Shown here: piece after piece, positions 34,848-47,064 of the stretch
Position numbering within the stretch: the stretch's first letter is position 1
How the letters are laid out: the number at the start of each line of letters is the position of its first letter
NCBI RefSeq assembly: GCF_035083965.1
Contig: NC_089729.1
Coordinates: 18,835,964 to 18,899,963 of the forward strand
Reading direction: 5' to 3'
From: Branchiostoma lanceolatum
Lineage: Eukaryota > Chordata > Leptocardii > Amphioxiformes > Branchiostomatidae
DNA: 64,000 nucleotides
Made by a program: the position numbers and the translations under genes
The notes under the pieces: generated by a model
Database searches by the model: none
The model's input: only the letters and a program-made list of their open reading frames with translations
What the model was told of the DNA's origin: nothing

Positions 34848-35956
34848 ATTACCTTCGCCGAGAAGGTTATGCAGAGGGTAGCGTTTGTTTGTCTGTCTGT
34901 TTGTTTGTCTGTCTGTAGTGGACCAGCATAACTCAAGAATGCCTGAATGGATTGTTTTGATATTTGGTATGTTGGTAGGTTTTGATGAGACCTGAAAACG
35001 ATTAGATTTTGGGCCCCCTAGCGGCTTCTTACGGTACTGCAGCGGAACTTCCTGTTTTGATATCTCGTGTTTTGGACATGCTATGGAACTGATTTTTCAG
35101 TGGTACACAGATCTTTGGACAGAGAGTAAGAGGTACGGGTTTGGGCTCCCTAGCGGCTTTTTTTGGCAGGTTTTGTGTCTAACTTTGAAAGGGAATAACT
35201 CAAGAAGGGCTTGATGGATGGTAATGATTTTTGGTAAGTGATGTACATGATTATATATTTCTTATGCAAATCAGTATCTTATTTGCATAATGAATGAGGA
35301 AATTTAGACATCCGGCAAATTCCATGATATGACTCTAAAACATGTGAGATATGTAACTGAGGAAGAGAGAAATATTACTTGATATGAACTATGCGAATGA
35401 AGACCTCATTTGCATAATTAATGAGGAAATACTATAACACGATGGCCTTAATTGATGGTCATGAGTTTTGATATGTGGATAGCTTGTGTGATGCTTAGTA
35501 TGATTGGACGATTATTATGCAAATCAGATTCTTATTTGCATAATTAACGAGGCAACTTTAAAAATCCGCTTTGTTCCATGATATGACTATTCCAATTGTA
35601 ACTGAGGAAATGTGCAAATGTGGGCCTAATTTGCATGAGTAACTTGTATTATACCACACTGGCAAATGACGGCAATTTCATACATTTAATACTTTTTTGT
35701 GGCATCGGGAAGTTATGTGAATGTGAACATCGTTGAATCAAATTATGTTAATAAAGGCCTCGTTTGCATAATTGATGATAAATATTAGCATAACCTTCTT
35801 TGTTAAGCTCATAATTTGTTAAGCTGATACTTTGGACATGGTATATTTTAATACAATCAACTGGTATGATTTATAATTGATGAGAAACACTCCTAATACG
35901 TCAGTCATAAAGGTTTAAATCATTTGGCGAAGGTATGAGGTCGTGGAACTCTAGTT
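34848..35956 (+). mobile_element. Dispersed repeat, best copy of the CTTCGCC/GGCGAAG family
   Basis: About 1.1 kb. Ends are ATTACCTTCGCCGAGAAGGT at the left and TTGGCGAAGGTATGAGGTCG then TGGAACTCTAGTT at the right. ACCTTCGCC and GGCGAAGGT are exact inverse. Inside, ATGCAAATCAG facing CTTATTTGCATAAT occurs at about 35265 and 35517, and a TTTGCATAATTAATGAGGAA-like unit recurs several times. There is no coding frame, so it is non-autonomous. Superfamily unknown. Confidence 0.72.
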
Positions 35957-36399
35957 AGATAATACTAGTAGTTTGCAAATATTAACATACACACTAGAGT
36001 GAACATTATAATCTAGTATGTGGATTCAGCTTCCGTATCTATATAAACGTTATAACCGTCCCTTCGGCGTTACACACCAGCTTCGCAGGCACGCGGGGCG
36101 ACAGCAGCTGGTGATTACACTGAACGTCACGCCTTACTTTTGTACATTTAACTGTAAGCGTTAAATATTTAAAGCTATCCAATGAGGATAGCTGTCTGGA
36201 TAAAAATATACCCTGCTACAGAAACAGCAAGGAAACTTCAAGATCCCGATAGTGTAATCCCTTGTCCAGAGGTCTTTCCTTTTCAAATAGTATACAATTG
36301 AGCTCCCCCTTTAGCTCATTGTGCAAGAATTAGTTGTTGCTCTAATGCGTACAGTTCTGCACCGACCCACTTCGTTATCGAGTTCCACTAGACAAAGGA

Positions 36400-36969
36400 C
36401 TAATTACGATACCCCACGGCGATGAAGCAAAATCTCGACATGTCTGCCAAAACAATATCATAATGTATCACTGTTTTTTTCCATACCTTATAAACAACAC
36501 CATTTGCATAGAAAAGCTTACTCTTCTTCCGCTCATTAAAAGGTTGATACAATGATTGAAACTTGTCCTGATAATAGTAAACATATCGTTGTGATAAACA
36601 TGTTGTTTTGGTGCGACCGCAATCCAACCACCGTTCTATCTGACAAACGTCCCTGTCAAACGACAAATCAAAGAACGAAGACATCTCTTTGATAATATCC
36701 GCTATCACAATGCGCTGTGTTCCGTCTTCTAATAATTGCACACAATGCGTACATCACAAATGTTACTGATGCAATTACACGGCCCCACTGGAGATTGTAA
36801 TATATTCTTCAAGCGTTCACTGGTACAGTCTTTTTTTATAAATTCTCCTGGCGACTGATCTTGTAATTTTAGTCCAATCACCGTCCGTCCGTTCTTCAAA
36901 GTTTCTACCCGTTTTGTAGTGTATCAGATAGTAGAGAATTTCTTCCGTTTGTCTAGACACAGTATCCAT
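36400..36969 (-). other. Possible decayed coding region, unrecognised
   Basis: On minus, a 50-residue open frame starts at ATG 36969-36967 (MDTVSRQTEEILYY...) about 75 bp after a TATA-like TTTATATAG near 37044-37052. It ends at 36817. A second frame from about 36741 to 36400 is open for 113 codons and reads QIERWLDCGRTKTTCLSQRY and similar, with no in-frame ATG. A run of seven A lies where the first frame is lost. Either a small decayed gene or chance frames; I recognise no family. Confidence 0.2.
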
Positions 36970-38380
36970 CTTTTTCTTCTCTCCCTCGATCGTTTACTGT
37001 TGGTCGATATGTAAAAAGAAAAAGCTCCGATTGCGTTCCTTTCTATATAAAACATCACCACACCCAATCTTAACCAATCGATGTTGTTCTACATGTAAAA
37101 CATGTTTCTCATCCAATCAAACCGTTCATGCCATATACAGTCTCCAGTAAAACCCATATCCATATCAAAAAATCAAGAATTGATACGTCAAAGCCTACCC
37201 AAAACGTGTCTGGTCTTGTCCTGACACTCCACATCTCCCCTATGACCTCACTCGTTTGACCCCCAAAGGTCAACTCAATCAGTGGACTATAATCCACATA
37301 GCTGACATTCCATCAATACTAGAGTGGTCCTTAATTTACAAAAAGACAAAGGAAATGACCCATATTCGCGTACCTTACTACTCTGGAGTAACCGATGATA
37401 TAACCTTCTCGGCGAAGGTAATAACAATGCGCAATGACGTATAAGTTAGCACCAAAAACCTACCACTGGCTAACCCCAAGTTGGTCGAAGTCCAGGTAAG
37501 TTTGAGTGTCCCCAGCTTTCGTTTTCCTTTGTCATGATGTCAGTGCAGCGCTGTCTTGGCATCCCAAATACATGTTGTAACAAGGTTTCTATCCACAGAA
37601 CAGACGGAACAGCCCAAGATCTCGGTTCACACTCCCTTTATTCCACTCATGAACAATCCGGCCACTTCTCAGAACTCTCAGATCCCATCTGCCTCCGGGC
37701 ACTGACGCCGGACCTCTCCCCGGTTCTGGGCCCTACCACTATCTCAAGATGGGGCTGACACTAATGATGACACATGTCTTGTGTACTTACTTCACTCTTC
37801 TCTCTGTGATGGTGGTGCTAAGGACTTTGTCCTGGACCTTTGATAACATCTTATTTGTAATTCTATCTCTGTATGTTATGTTATGTTGTACACTTCATCC
37901 CTCTTTTTGCTGTGATGTATCGTTTCTCATTGGCATAGAGTGCGGTGGAAAGTATTACTGGTTAGAGTAGTTTGAGTTTCCTGGATAGTGTCCGGTTGTT
38001 CCACACTCTGTTCATTCTCCCAAAAATAGACGGCATCTTAACAAGCCATCTTTGATGTTTGTGCCCGAGTCTCCCGCGGCAGTGATTACATTTTATTTGC
38101 CAATTTCCTCTATATGACGCCGAAAGAAACGAATTATATAAAACAGCTTCAGTTAATTCCCCTAGCTTTCACCATTTGACAAACTTACAAAAATCAATCT
38201 TACTACTAAAATCAACCAAGCCACTTACAATGCAAAACGTGGGTCTCTTCATTTTCCACTGCCTTCAAAAAAGAAGTCAAACCCAACCATAGTCAACCTT
38301 AGTTAACATAGAACTTTCATTGTAGACTAGATAACTATATCGATTCCCATATATTTCCATGTACTTGTTTGTCTGCAATT
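36970..38380. other. Intergenic DNA, nothing firm
   Basis: Contains one stray end (about 37398-37425) of the CTTCGCC/GGCGAAG repeat family. The remaining open frames are short and unsupported. Confidence 0.45.
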
Positions 38381-38389
38381 AGCCTTCGG

Positions 38390-38960
38390 GCATGAACTTG
38401 CAATAAAGTTGATATTATTACACTGCCAAGGTTCGTGAAATGAGTAGCTTTCTCAATGGGTTCACCATTGATGTGTAGTTGTATGTTGGCGGACTGTTCT
38501 CCAACCTGCATCGATATGTTTTTGTTGCCGCTAACTTCTCAGCCCAACTTTCGCTGAATTTGTCTCCGTGTTGGTAGTCATATCTTGGAGAATCTGACGG
38601 GGCTCTGCTGTTAATGCAATGTCATCTACAAAGTCCAGTTCGGTAGGGCGCCTACCCTTTTTCCAGACTAGGAAAGTTAAGGTTGGTCATCAATGGCTTT
38701 GCACATTACATAGTCTATGGTGACTATGATCAACAGAGGGGACAAGACACACCCACGTCTTACTCCAGGTATTATATCAGAGCTATCAGTATAGCCTGGC
38801 TCTGCTTCACTTAACAACACTTGATCTCTTGTGCAGATTTCTATAGACATTTGTGAACTCGTGGCTAAGGTGATCACGCAAAACCTTTGAATAAAGCTAC
38901 ACCATGGATTCGGAATAAACCAACTAGTATAGTATGACATGCGTCTGTACAATGATCAAA
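38390..38960 (-). mobile_element. Dead non-LTR reverse transcriptase fragment
   Basis: Reading on minus: IIPGVRRGCVLSPLLIIVTI near 38770-38710, followed after a frame change by LDFVDDIALTAEPRQILQ near 38640-38590 and then TNTETNSAKVGL. These are the B box, the catalytic DD box and the region after it of a LINE reverse transcriptase. Stops and frame changes show it is inactive. It is a different lineage from the LINE at 1-3996. Confidence 0.7.
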
Positions 38961-39886
38961 CTGTTAATGATCAACTAAGTGCCATACATGATGTTTAGAT
39001 ATATTTTACATTTATAAAATCAACGCCCATTGTACTTCTAGGATAGCATTATTCCATACACTGGAATGGTACCATAGACCCAATTACATACATCTTTTGG
39101 GTTAGGTTCTAGCTTGTGGCAGGTCTATAGTCATCCTTGAAGGCTACAGCCGCTCTATATTGTAACTTGGCCGATAATTTTCAGTCATCAACTTTTGACG
39201 ATCCATGTACTACATTCAAATCATTGACTAGCCTTACAAAAGCAAAAAAAAAACTCTCTCATAATTCCTTTGCTGATCACTATGACCTCAAAATAGTTAA
39301 CATGTGCATATCAATATCATCATCATTATCATTCTTTCTATGCATGTAACAAAAGCAGTATCTTCGACTGGCTCACAATCTCATATGGAGCATACAAGGT
39401 ACCACAAAAGTTATCACCTAATGTCTACGTACTTAATCCTCAAAAATGTGCAAGTACTGTATATTGACAAAGGAAATACATGTCATATTTGCTACAAAAT
39501 TTCCGCTATCATCGTTCTCCATTTCTTTTAAAACATACAAAAGGAAATGTACATTTAAGTGGCGTATTCAAGTGATTCGCTCATATTAACAGAACCATTG
39601 AATTGAATGTACCCCATCAAAAAAGAATATGTTCAAAAGTGATATCCAAACAAGAAAGATGTAAACATCTAATGCAAGTAAATTGGAGAAAAAAAGAAAT
39701 ATGACGTATACAGCAGGCAAGATAATCTGTTAAAAGGTAGACTAAAAAATTGACAGATAATACAAAAGATAATGGTAAATTCTTCAGGTAGATTCAGAAA
39801 AATCACATCTATAACTGTTACAGCAACTGATACTGCACATCTCTACAACGAAAAATGCAAAGAAGGTGCTCACTCACATTGTTAGA

Positions 39887-42800
39887 TTACGGGAATGCCA
39901 AATGGCGTGGAAAAATTGTTACGGTGTAACTTAAAGCATTTTCGTTGGTCACCACTAACTGTCCACCTGGTGCTATGGCAATGTCCAGTGGATCTTCGAC
40001 CTCGACGACCGTGCGGACAAATTTCCCGCGACTTGTGAACATGTCCACTCTATCATTTCGCCTGTCCGCTATGATGATGTGACCCGAGTTGTCTGTGCAG
40101 ATACCTTGGGGAGCTTTCAGTTTGCCATTGCCCTTTCCCCTACCTCCGAACCTGAACAGCCGACGTCCGCCCTGATCGTACACCTGAACTTTGCTAGTCG
40201 TAACTTCAGTAGCGAGCACATTTCCTTCATTGTCCGACGTGATGAACGCGACATCGGTATTCTTAAATGATCGGAAACTTTTATCCACGGAGCCGTTTAA
40301 TGAAAAGATGTGGATCTCACTGTTCGCAACCACAACGACTTTGTTGTTTGACACGTCAAAGGCAACACTTGGCGGCAGGCCATCCTTGTTTCGTAACGGG
40401 AACATGTGACTGAGTTCTGGCTGACCCTGTCGACTGTACTTAACCACATATTCATAATAACGGTTGCTGGAACCCACCACCCACACGTAGCCATCTCCGT
40501 CAATGGCTACATCGGAAGGGCACATTGCTTGTTCATTTTGCCGAGGAATTACCGTTGGGAAGAGGCGGACAAACACCCCGTTCATATAGAAGACCTGTAC
40601 TCGTTTGTTGCCGAAATCAGCCACAAATATTTCATTGTGTCCGGACACGGCCACCCCGTGAGGGTTGATGAACCTCCCGTAGCCCCTTCCCCTTCTACCG
40701 AAGGTGATCTTCTCCGAGTTCACGATTTCGCCACGGCTTTCTGTAATCAGTGATTAGAGGGTTACGGGGACCAGGAAAGTACTTGATATTCGAAACTGTA
40801 GATACTTCTTTTACAAAATTAGCAGTGACGATTTGATGCTGATATTCAGTAAGGGAGCTCAGTTGGTACGTCTTAACCCTATCCAGACTTGGGCTTTTTT
40901 TGGGATATCCTCATCACTTCTGAACGGTATGATGTATCCTTCCCAAATTTGTAGGGAGTGATGTTCAAGTAAAGTTTTATAATTCCTAGAATCATGACGT
41001 AATATGACGTAATGATGACGTCATTGATGTGATTTCATTGACTAAATAGGGAATTCCTATAACATCTAAAGATATTAAACAAAAAATGTATTGTTGATTT
41101 TAAGGTATACCAAGACATATTACGTAAACCGTTACTACGTTGACGTCAAAATGACGTCATTAAATGACGTAACGTGTTGTTAGCGTCATTGCGATCCGCC
41201 ATCTTGGTTCTGCCATTTTGAAATTTTCAAAAATCCTTTTTTTTCCACTTATGACCCCAAAAAACACTAAAAATAGACTCGAAACATTAATCTTAATGTT
41301 TCTGAAAAAGAAAATGCCACGTAGTGACGATTTTGATGGCGAAAAAGCCTATTGATACCTAAAATAGTGTAATGGTCTTCCATCTTGGATTTTGACCGAT
41401 TACGTCATCAAATTAGCATAAATTATGAATGTTAAATCATGAAAGTTACATCTTATTACATATGATGCTATACATGTAGGGAAACAGTGTGGTTAGCAAG
41501 AAAACCTATAGTAAGAAATATCATTGTTTTTAAAAAAATCTTTGATTTTTGCATGAAATGCCTTTCAGAAACCAGTTGCCATGACAACATGATAATGATA
41601 AACTTATGCAATCATCATGATATTGTTGCCAACTAAATTTCAGGAAAAGTCACCAAGTTTGGAAGTCTTAGCATATGTCGTTCGGCAGTTATACGATGTC
41701 AAAGTTGGCGCGGGCACTTTTACCCCCCCCCCCCCTAGTCTGGATAGGGTTAAACTATTTGATACTATACCATACCACAAGAAGACATCCAACCTCTAAG
41801 CCTGTCTCGGGAGTCCATTATAAATACCGTATATAACAAAGGAAACATTTTGTAGACACCACTTCCCTTAACAGTTGGATGGAATGAACAAGTCAACCTT
41901 ACATATATGCTGGCATATCCAGCTTTTACACTATTTTGATTGCTTCTTTCAAAAAAAATACTTTACAGAGCTCCGCACAGTAACCTATACATAGTATTAT
42001 CAATCTTTATATCCTACGTCAACCTACCTTTTTGGATGGATGATGTTGGTGTAGTGTTCAGATCCGGGTCAGGTCTGGGTGTGGATGTCAGTGTGGTGTT
42101 TACATCCGGGTCAGGCCTGGTTGTGGATTTCGGTGTGGTGTTCACATCCGGGCTCTGCTTGGTTGTGTCAAAGGGCAGCGTTTTTCGGGCGGACATCTTT
42201 AATGATGCTTCGCTGAAAGCAATCGCCACCGTGGTAGAGTCTGGTGACGTCGATGGTTTGCAGTCTGCCATTGACGTAGAACCTACAATGGCATAGAAGT
42301 TTACACCGAAGGTTAAAACATCTGTGCAGAGTCAAAGTATTTCACATTCATTAAAGTGTCAAACCATTGAGAAATACATGTATGCTAAGTGTAGTATTTA
42401 AGAATTCTCACATGGTCAACACGCTAATCTGACTTCCTTTGACATCAGAATGATTTACCTTGCGAGTGAATGGTAACTGATGTGCCACATTCTGAGCTGT
42501 TGCTGATGGAGGTCAAAGATGCAGTTGGTTGTCCTTCATCAAAGAAGCTATCTCTGTTCTGTAACAGAATATCAATAGGTGTTCTGACTGGTGTAGGATT
42601 GCTGTTTTAACGGTACCTTTATGTAAGAGGCATTCAAAATGTGGCGCAAATCAGCGCCATACAATCGAATCTGCGATTTTGTTTTGATTTAAAAAAATTC
42701 GCACAATGACGCAAATGGGCGCAAAAAGGCACAATCACTGCCAATCTGTTTTTGATGTATCTTAATCATTGTACATTGGTTTATAAGTCAATGGCAGCAC

Positions 42801-45800
42801 GTACTGCGAATTCCAATAAATTTATGTTTTATCTAGTTATTTTGTTTGTCTTATTTTACCCCGTGCGTCACAATATAGCGAGACCGTATGGGAAAATGGG
42901 GAAAACTTAGCAAAGTTGTCCCAATTTCCCTGCGCAATTCGGCTCAGTTCAGTGAGATACCAACTTTTATCTCTTGAACACCCTGTATGGTGCTGTAGAG
43001 ATCTAGATACAATCCGGCAAATGTTCTACCGAACATCACTAGAATCAGCACTTCTGCTGTTTTTGGAGCATTGTACAACAGCGATGTGAACATGCTGAAA
43101 AAGTACTAATCGCAATCGACAGAACGTGAAGCATTCCGAGATACAGCCACGATGAAAAGGTGGCATTATTGAATTTTTAAGAGCTGTCTTGAAGGGATGA
43201 TATTACAATTTTGAAAACATTAGGGTTGTGGACTTGCCTTTTGAATTTCCTGATTGTTCTTGGGTAGGTACAATCCGGCAAATATGCAGCCGAAGACAAG
43301 TACTCCGAGGAAGGCAACTGCCATGAGTGCAGCGAAGACCAATCGCCGCAACGTACAGCCTTAGATAACACAGCGCAACAAACACAATAGTCAGTGGAGC
43401 AAATCAAAGAACGTGTATTGGGATTTGATACATTTCCAATTGCACTTGAACCCAATGAAAACCAACCGTTGATCTAGTAGTAGTAGAGTTGGAAATCCGG
43501 ATAAGATTTATAAAAATTATTTCATTACATTCACCACTTGGGAATTATCCAAGCATCATAACAGACATTCAAAGCATTGTGTAAGAAAAGTCAGCTATTG
43601 ATTTTGGTTTCATAAAGAATTGGTTTCAGTGATTGTCCTCATAACTAACAACAGCATATCAATTGCAATACATGTAAAGCCGTTTGTATGGCTCTTCAAG
43701 GTTTATTGCTAAAATTAACACAACCAACATTAAGAGAATGAGAGACAAAAAGAATTTCAATTTCAAGAGAGTGTTTTCAAACGAAACGAAAAAAGTTCAA
43801 GGTGCCTTTCCCGTAACCCCAAATAACATTATTCATGGACAGGTATTTTTTCCCCTACAAAGTACTTTTTTTTAAATTATATTTAATCACATCCCGGTTC
43901 TCACACCCTCCTGAAAGCAGAGCCCCTATCGCTCGATTCGTTAGCTCGCTCGCGTAAGGGCCCTGCACTTTAGCTCCGGTTCTGGCGCCGTCGCCACCAA
44001 AACAGCTTCAGCCAATCAGAGGGTTTGCTAAACCGAGCAAAAGCGCAAAGGACGCTGGGAAGCTATCAACCAATCAGGTTACGTCTCAAATAGTTGCTTT
44101 AGGTTCAGAGCAAATTGACAGCCAAATTGTACCAAATAAGGATAGCTCATTAATTATTCATGAGCAACTGTCAGTAGCGTCGCCAGAACCGTGTCTACCG
44201 GGGCTAAAGAGAAGGGCCCCTACGCGAGCGAGCTAACGAATCGAGCTATAGGAGCTCTGCTTTCAGGAGGGTGGGTTTTCAATGTTCTCCTACACAATCC
44301 TCTGCATAATCGGACAAAGTTGAGACAATTGAAGAATGACTGATGGCAGTTGTAGGATGTTCTGACCACTGCAACATCAGAACACAGAGGACTACTACAC
44401 AATCAATCCTCCACCAAAGCCAAAAAGACAGCTCCTACATGAAGACTGAAGACCAAAAAGCGTCAGTTCAAAATTAAAGGAAAAAACAAAAACATTGAAA
44501 ATACTTATTTTTTTTCAAATGTGGATAAATATTAACCTTACCACAATCTGAGTTTTGGTGAACGTTCGGCACGTACATCTGGTTCGGCTTCAGGGCGTTT
44601 CGGATGGAATTCGGGTCAAGTGGGAATGGCACGTATGTCGGATTTGTATGAAGTTCAGTCGGGTGATGCTGTACTTTACTGTCATTTCCGACAGAGTCGG
44701 GATTATTCGAAGCATTCTCTGCTTTCGTGATGTTGTTTAAAGTTTCAGCCTCTCCTGAACCTGCCCTAAAATAAGCCATGCCATTTTGCGACGTATATGC
44801 AACAGCATATGGCTGAATGTCGCGATCTGCAAGGTTAGTATAGTCTATCCCAGTGTTCTCAGCTGCAGCACTCGTATTCACCGATATGCTATTTTCATCA
44901 GCTTCCTGATATCTGACAGCATATGGCTTGATGTAGGGTTCAGTGTGAGCGTCTGGCTTGTGGAACAACTTTGGATTTGGGGTGACAGAGGAGACATTGC
45001 CGACAGCTCTATTTGCTGCTTGTCTGTCAGTTGCTGCAGCATGACATGTTGTTGTTAAATCATTGCAATCCCCATGATTGTTTCCCTCATTTCCGTCACT
45101 GTAAGCAGGTTTGTGTGCAGCTTCAGAGAGAACGACTGACTTGTGCATTAAATTCGGATTTTGAGTGACAGAAGAAACGTCATCTGCTTCTACATTAGCA
45201 TCACTGACAGATATATCCGTTGTTTGTCTGTCCGTAGCTGCAGCATGACTCGTTGTTGTTACATCATTGCAACCTTGATGGTTTTCTTGACCATCACAGT
45301 GACTGTAAAATGGTCTTTGTGACGGTTCAGGCTGAACGTCCGGCTCGTACAATTCATTAGGGCTGTGGACGTTTTTGGGATGTGTGTCTTGTCGATAGAT
45401 TGCGCTTTGTGTAGGCTGAATATCATTCCTGTCACTGTTACCCCCAGCAAACGCTACGTTGTCATCATCTCTGTCTAATACGTCGCATCCAGCGATTTTC
45501 TCTTCCTGACCTGGCTTCGAAACCGCCATGTTACCCTGACAAATTTCTGCATTAGAATTTTGCTGAACAGAAGCGGTTTTGAGAAATGTTTTTCCTTTCT
45601 TAACAGCAGCGATATTCGTGCCGTCATATCGCCATCTTTCGTACGGACGCATTGTTTTTTTAGCGACGCAGGTTTCGCCATCACTGTCATCTTGCCCGAT
45701 GATGGTTTTCATAGTCCCGGCATCCGGACTTGCTGGCGTGACACCGGTTTTCAGATAATCATCCATGGTAAATGTAGGTACGGAGTCGGATTGGAGTCCG

Positions 45801-45808
45801 TCAGCCAT
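39887..45808 (-). CDS. Type II membrane protein with tyrosine-motif tail and NHL beta-propeller
   Basis: Exons: 45808-44542, 43359-43238, 42558-42459, 42282-42028, 40740-39887. Phases close to 865 residues. Residues 1-422 form a hydrophilic cytoplasmic tail with a duplicated unit of about 65 residues (CNDVTTTSHAAATDRQ and CNDLTTTCHAAATDRQ) and tyrosine motifs MRPYERW, IKPYAVRY and IQPYAVAY. A single helix follows at about 428-450 (LVFAALMAVAFLGVLVFGCI) with basic residues on its N side, hence type II. The stalk carries three 14-residue repeats (PDVNTTPKSTTRPD type). Residues about 582-865 are NHL repeats (INPHGVAVSGHNEIFVADFG, LKAPQGICTDNSGHIIIADR). Intron 2 starts with GC rather than GT. The propeller would face outside; ligand unknown. 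It is not a TRIM protein: there is no RING or B-box. Confidence 0.85.
40873..41753. mobile_element. piggyBac-type MITE carrying CRE-like sites
   Basis: TTAACCCTATCCAGACT at the left and AGTCTGGATAGGGTTAA at the right are exact inverse, each beginning or ending in TTAA, the piggyBac target site. At 880 bp with no long open frame it is non-autonomous. It contains TGACGT motifs at about 40995, 41005, 41017, 41140, 41151 and 41164; three of these are full TGACGTCA. It lies in intron 4 of the NHL-protein gene. Confidence 0.85.
43904..44273. mobile_element. MITE with arms of about 80 bp in NHL-gene intron 1
   Basis: Left arm CACCCTCCTGAAAGCAGAGC and right arm GCTCTGCTTTCAGGAGGGTG are inverse. The arms continue inward through TCGATTCGTTAGCTCGCTCG against CGAGCGAGCTAACGAATCGA and on to CGGTTCTGGCG against CGCCAGAACCG. 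No coding content. Confidence 0.88.
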
Positions 45809-47060
45809 GGCTTCAACAGCTTGTTCTGCTATTTCTATGGGCTATATGGCAGCTTGCACTTGTTACACCAGACAATCCATTCTGTTTTGCTTGAGTCAGC
45901 CGATGTTGGTAATCCAGGCCTTATACACGACTTAGTTGGCTCCAAAAGATATCACAATAGCAGAATAACAGAAGTGATATGGATTAAGCTTCCTGGTGAT
46001 TTTTAATACTTTTACTGATTACATTTGCGTTACAGTGCCCGTGGGATGCAACCCATCCCAGCAGCAATACTTTCATCTTGACTTTAGGCTTGTAGTCGTA
46101 AAGTCCATGGCTTATCAGCTCCCATGAAATTCTTCTAGCTTCTATCTTAGGTTTCGTTGTTGAATGCAAATCTGTTTTGTATATATATTCCATCTCATTC
46201 TCTTTTTGGACTTGTTATTCTTCGCTTTTCGGCGATATTTAAAATCAATCGCTACTAGAAGTTCCAAAGATAAGAACATGATACCTTTTGCGATATATCG
46301 TATATATTTGAAATATATCCTATACCAGAAAGCCTAATACATATTACTGTTACTCTGCTATTGTGGTATCTTTTAAAATATATTCTATATTTCAAACACT
46401 CGCCACCATGATGAAAAGTTTCATCCGGGCTTTGCTCTTTTTGCCCAAATGATTTATGATAAAAGCTTGATTTGTTTCAACGATGTTTAAAGTTCTAGCT
46501 ACAAAGGCGGATGTAGACTTATAAGACGTTCCTATTTGATCCCAAGAAAATACAGGATTTCCCGTAAAAAAAAACAATATGTACTAAATTGTCTCGCAAA
46601 GTAATCCCCATCCACGAGGCCAAGAAAGAACAAGGGGCCACAGTCCAGGTGGTCAAGAAAGAGGAATACCCACGAAGCTGAGAAATAACAAGGCATTTGG
46701 CAACCAAGGACGGCCACTGAGCCCCAGTCTGCCCCAGAGCCTCTAAACAAGGGTACCTGCCCAGCGTACTTATGATGTCCTAGCTGTAAGAAGATATCGG
46801 TAGCTATGTTCACCATTAAATATTGGTTCACCTGGTATATTCCGGACGAGACCACTTACTACAGTTATCCGGCAGCTCGCTGCAAGTATCCCAAACCAGA
46901 ACCAGCACGTCTCCCTTGAAATGATGCCGATGGAGAAGACGGATGCCCAAAGTGTGTGGGTTTCAGACTCGCAACCTGTCATCCACCCTAAGCAAATCCG
47001 CGCGAATGCAACTGTGTCAACCCTCCTCACTTAGGTGTAGGAACTGACACGGTCATCTTA
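45809..47060. other. Region between the NHL gene and the LINE fragment
   Basis: Should contain the promoter of the NHL gene (reading leftward). I see no TATA box at a usable distance. The open frames at about 46530-47030 on minus share no recognised domain. Confidence 0.4.
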
Positions 47061-47064
47061 CTCG

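Noticed and set aside
37250..37275. TTTGACCCCCAAAGGTCAAC as a nuclear-receptor element
   Set aside because: Everted half-sites are present, but there is no gene or promoter nearby and such short motifs arise by chance.
46530..47030. Two overlapping minus frames with hydrophobic runs
   Set aside because: No domain, no splice signals in register, different frames overlapping each other.
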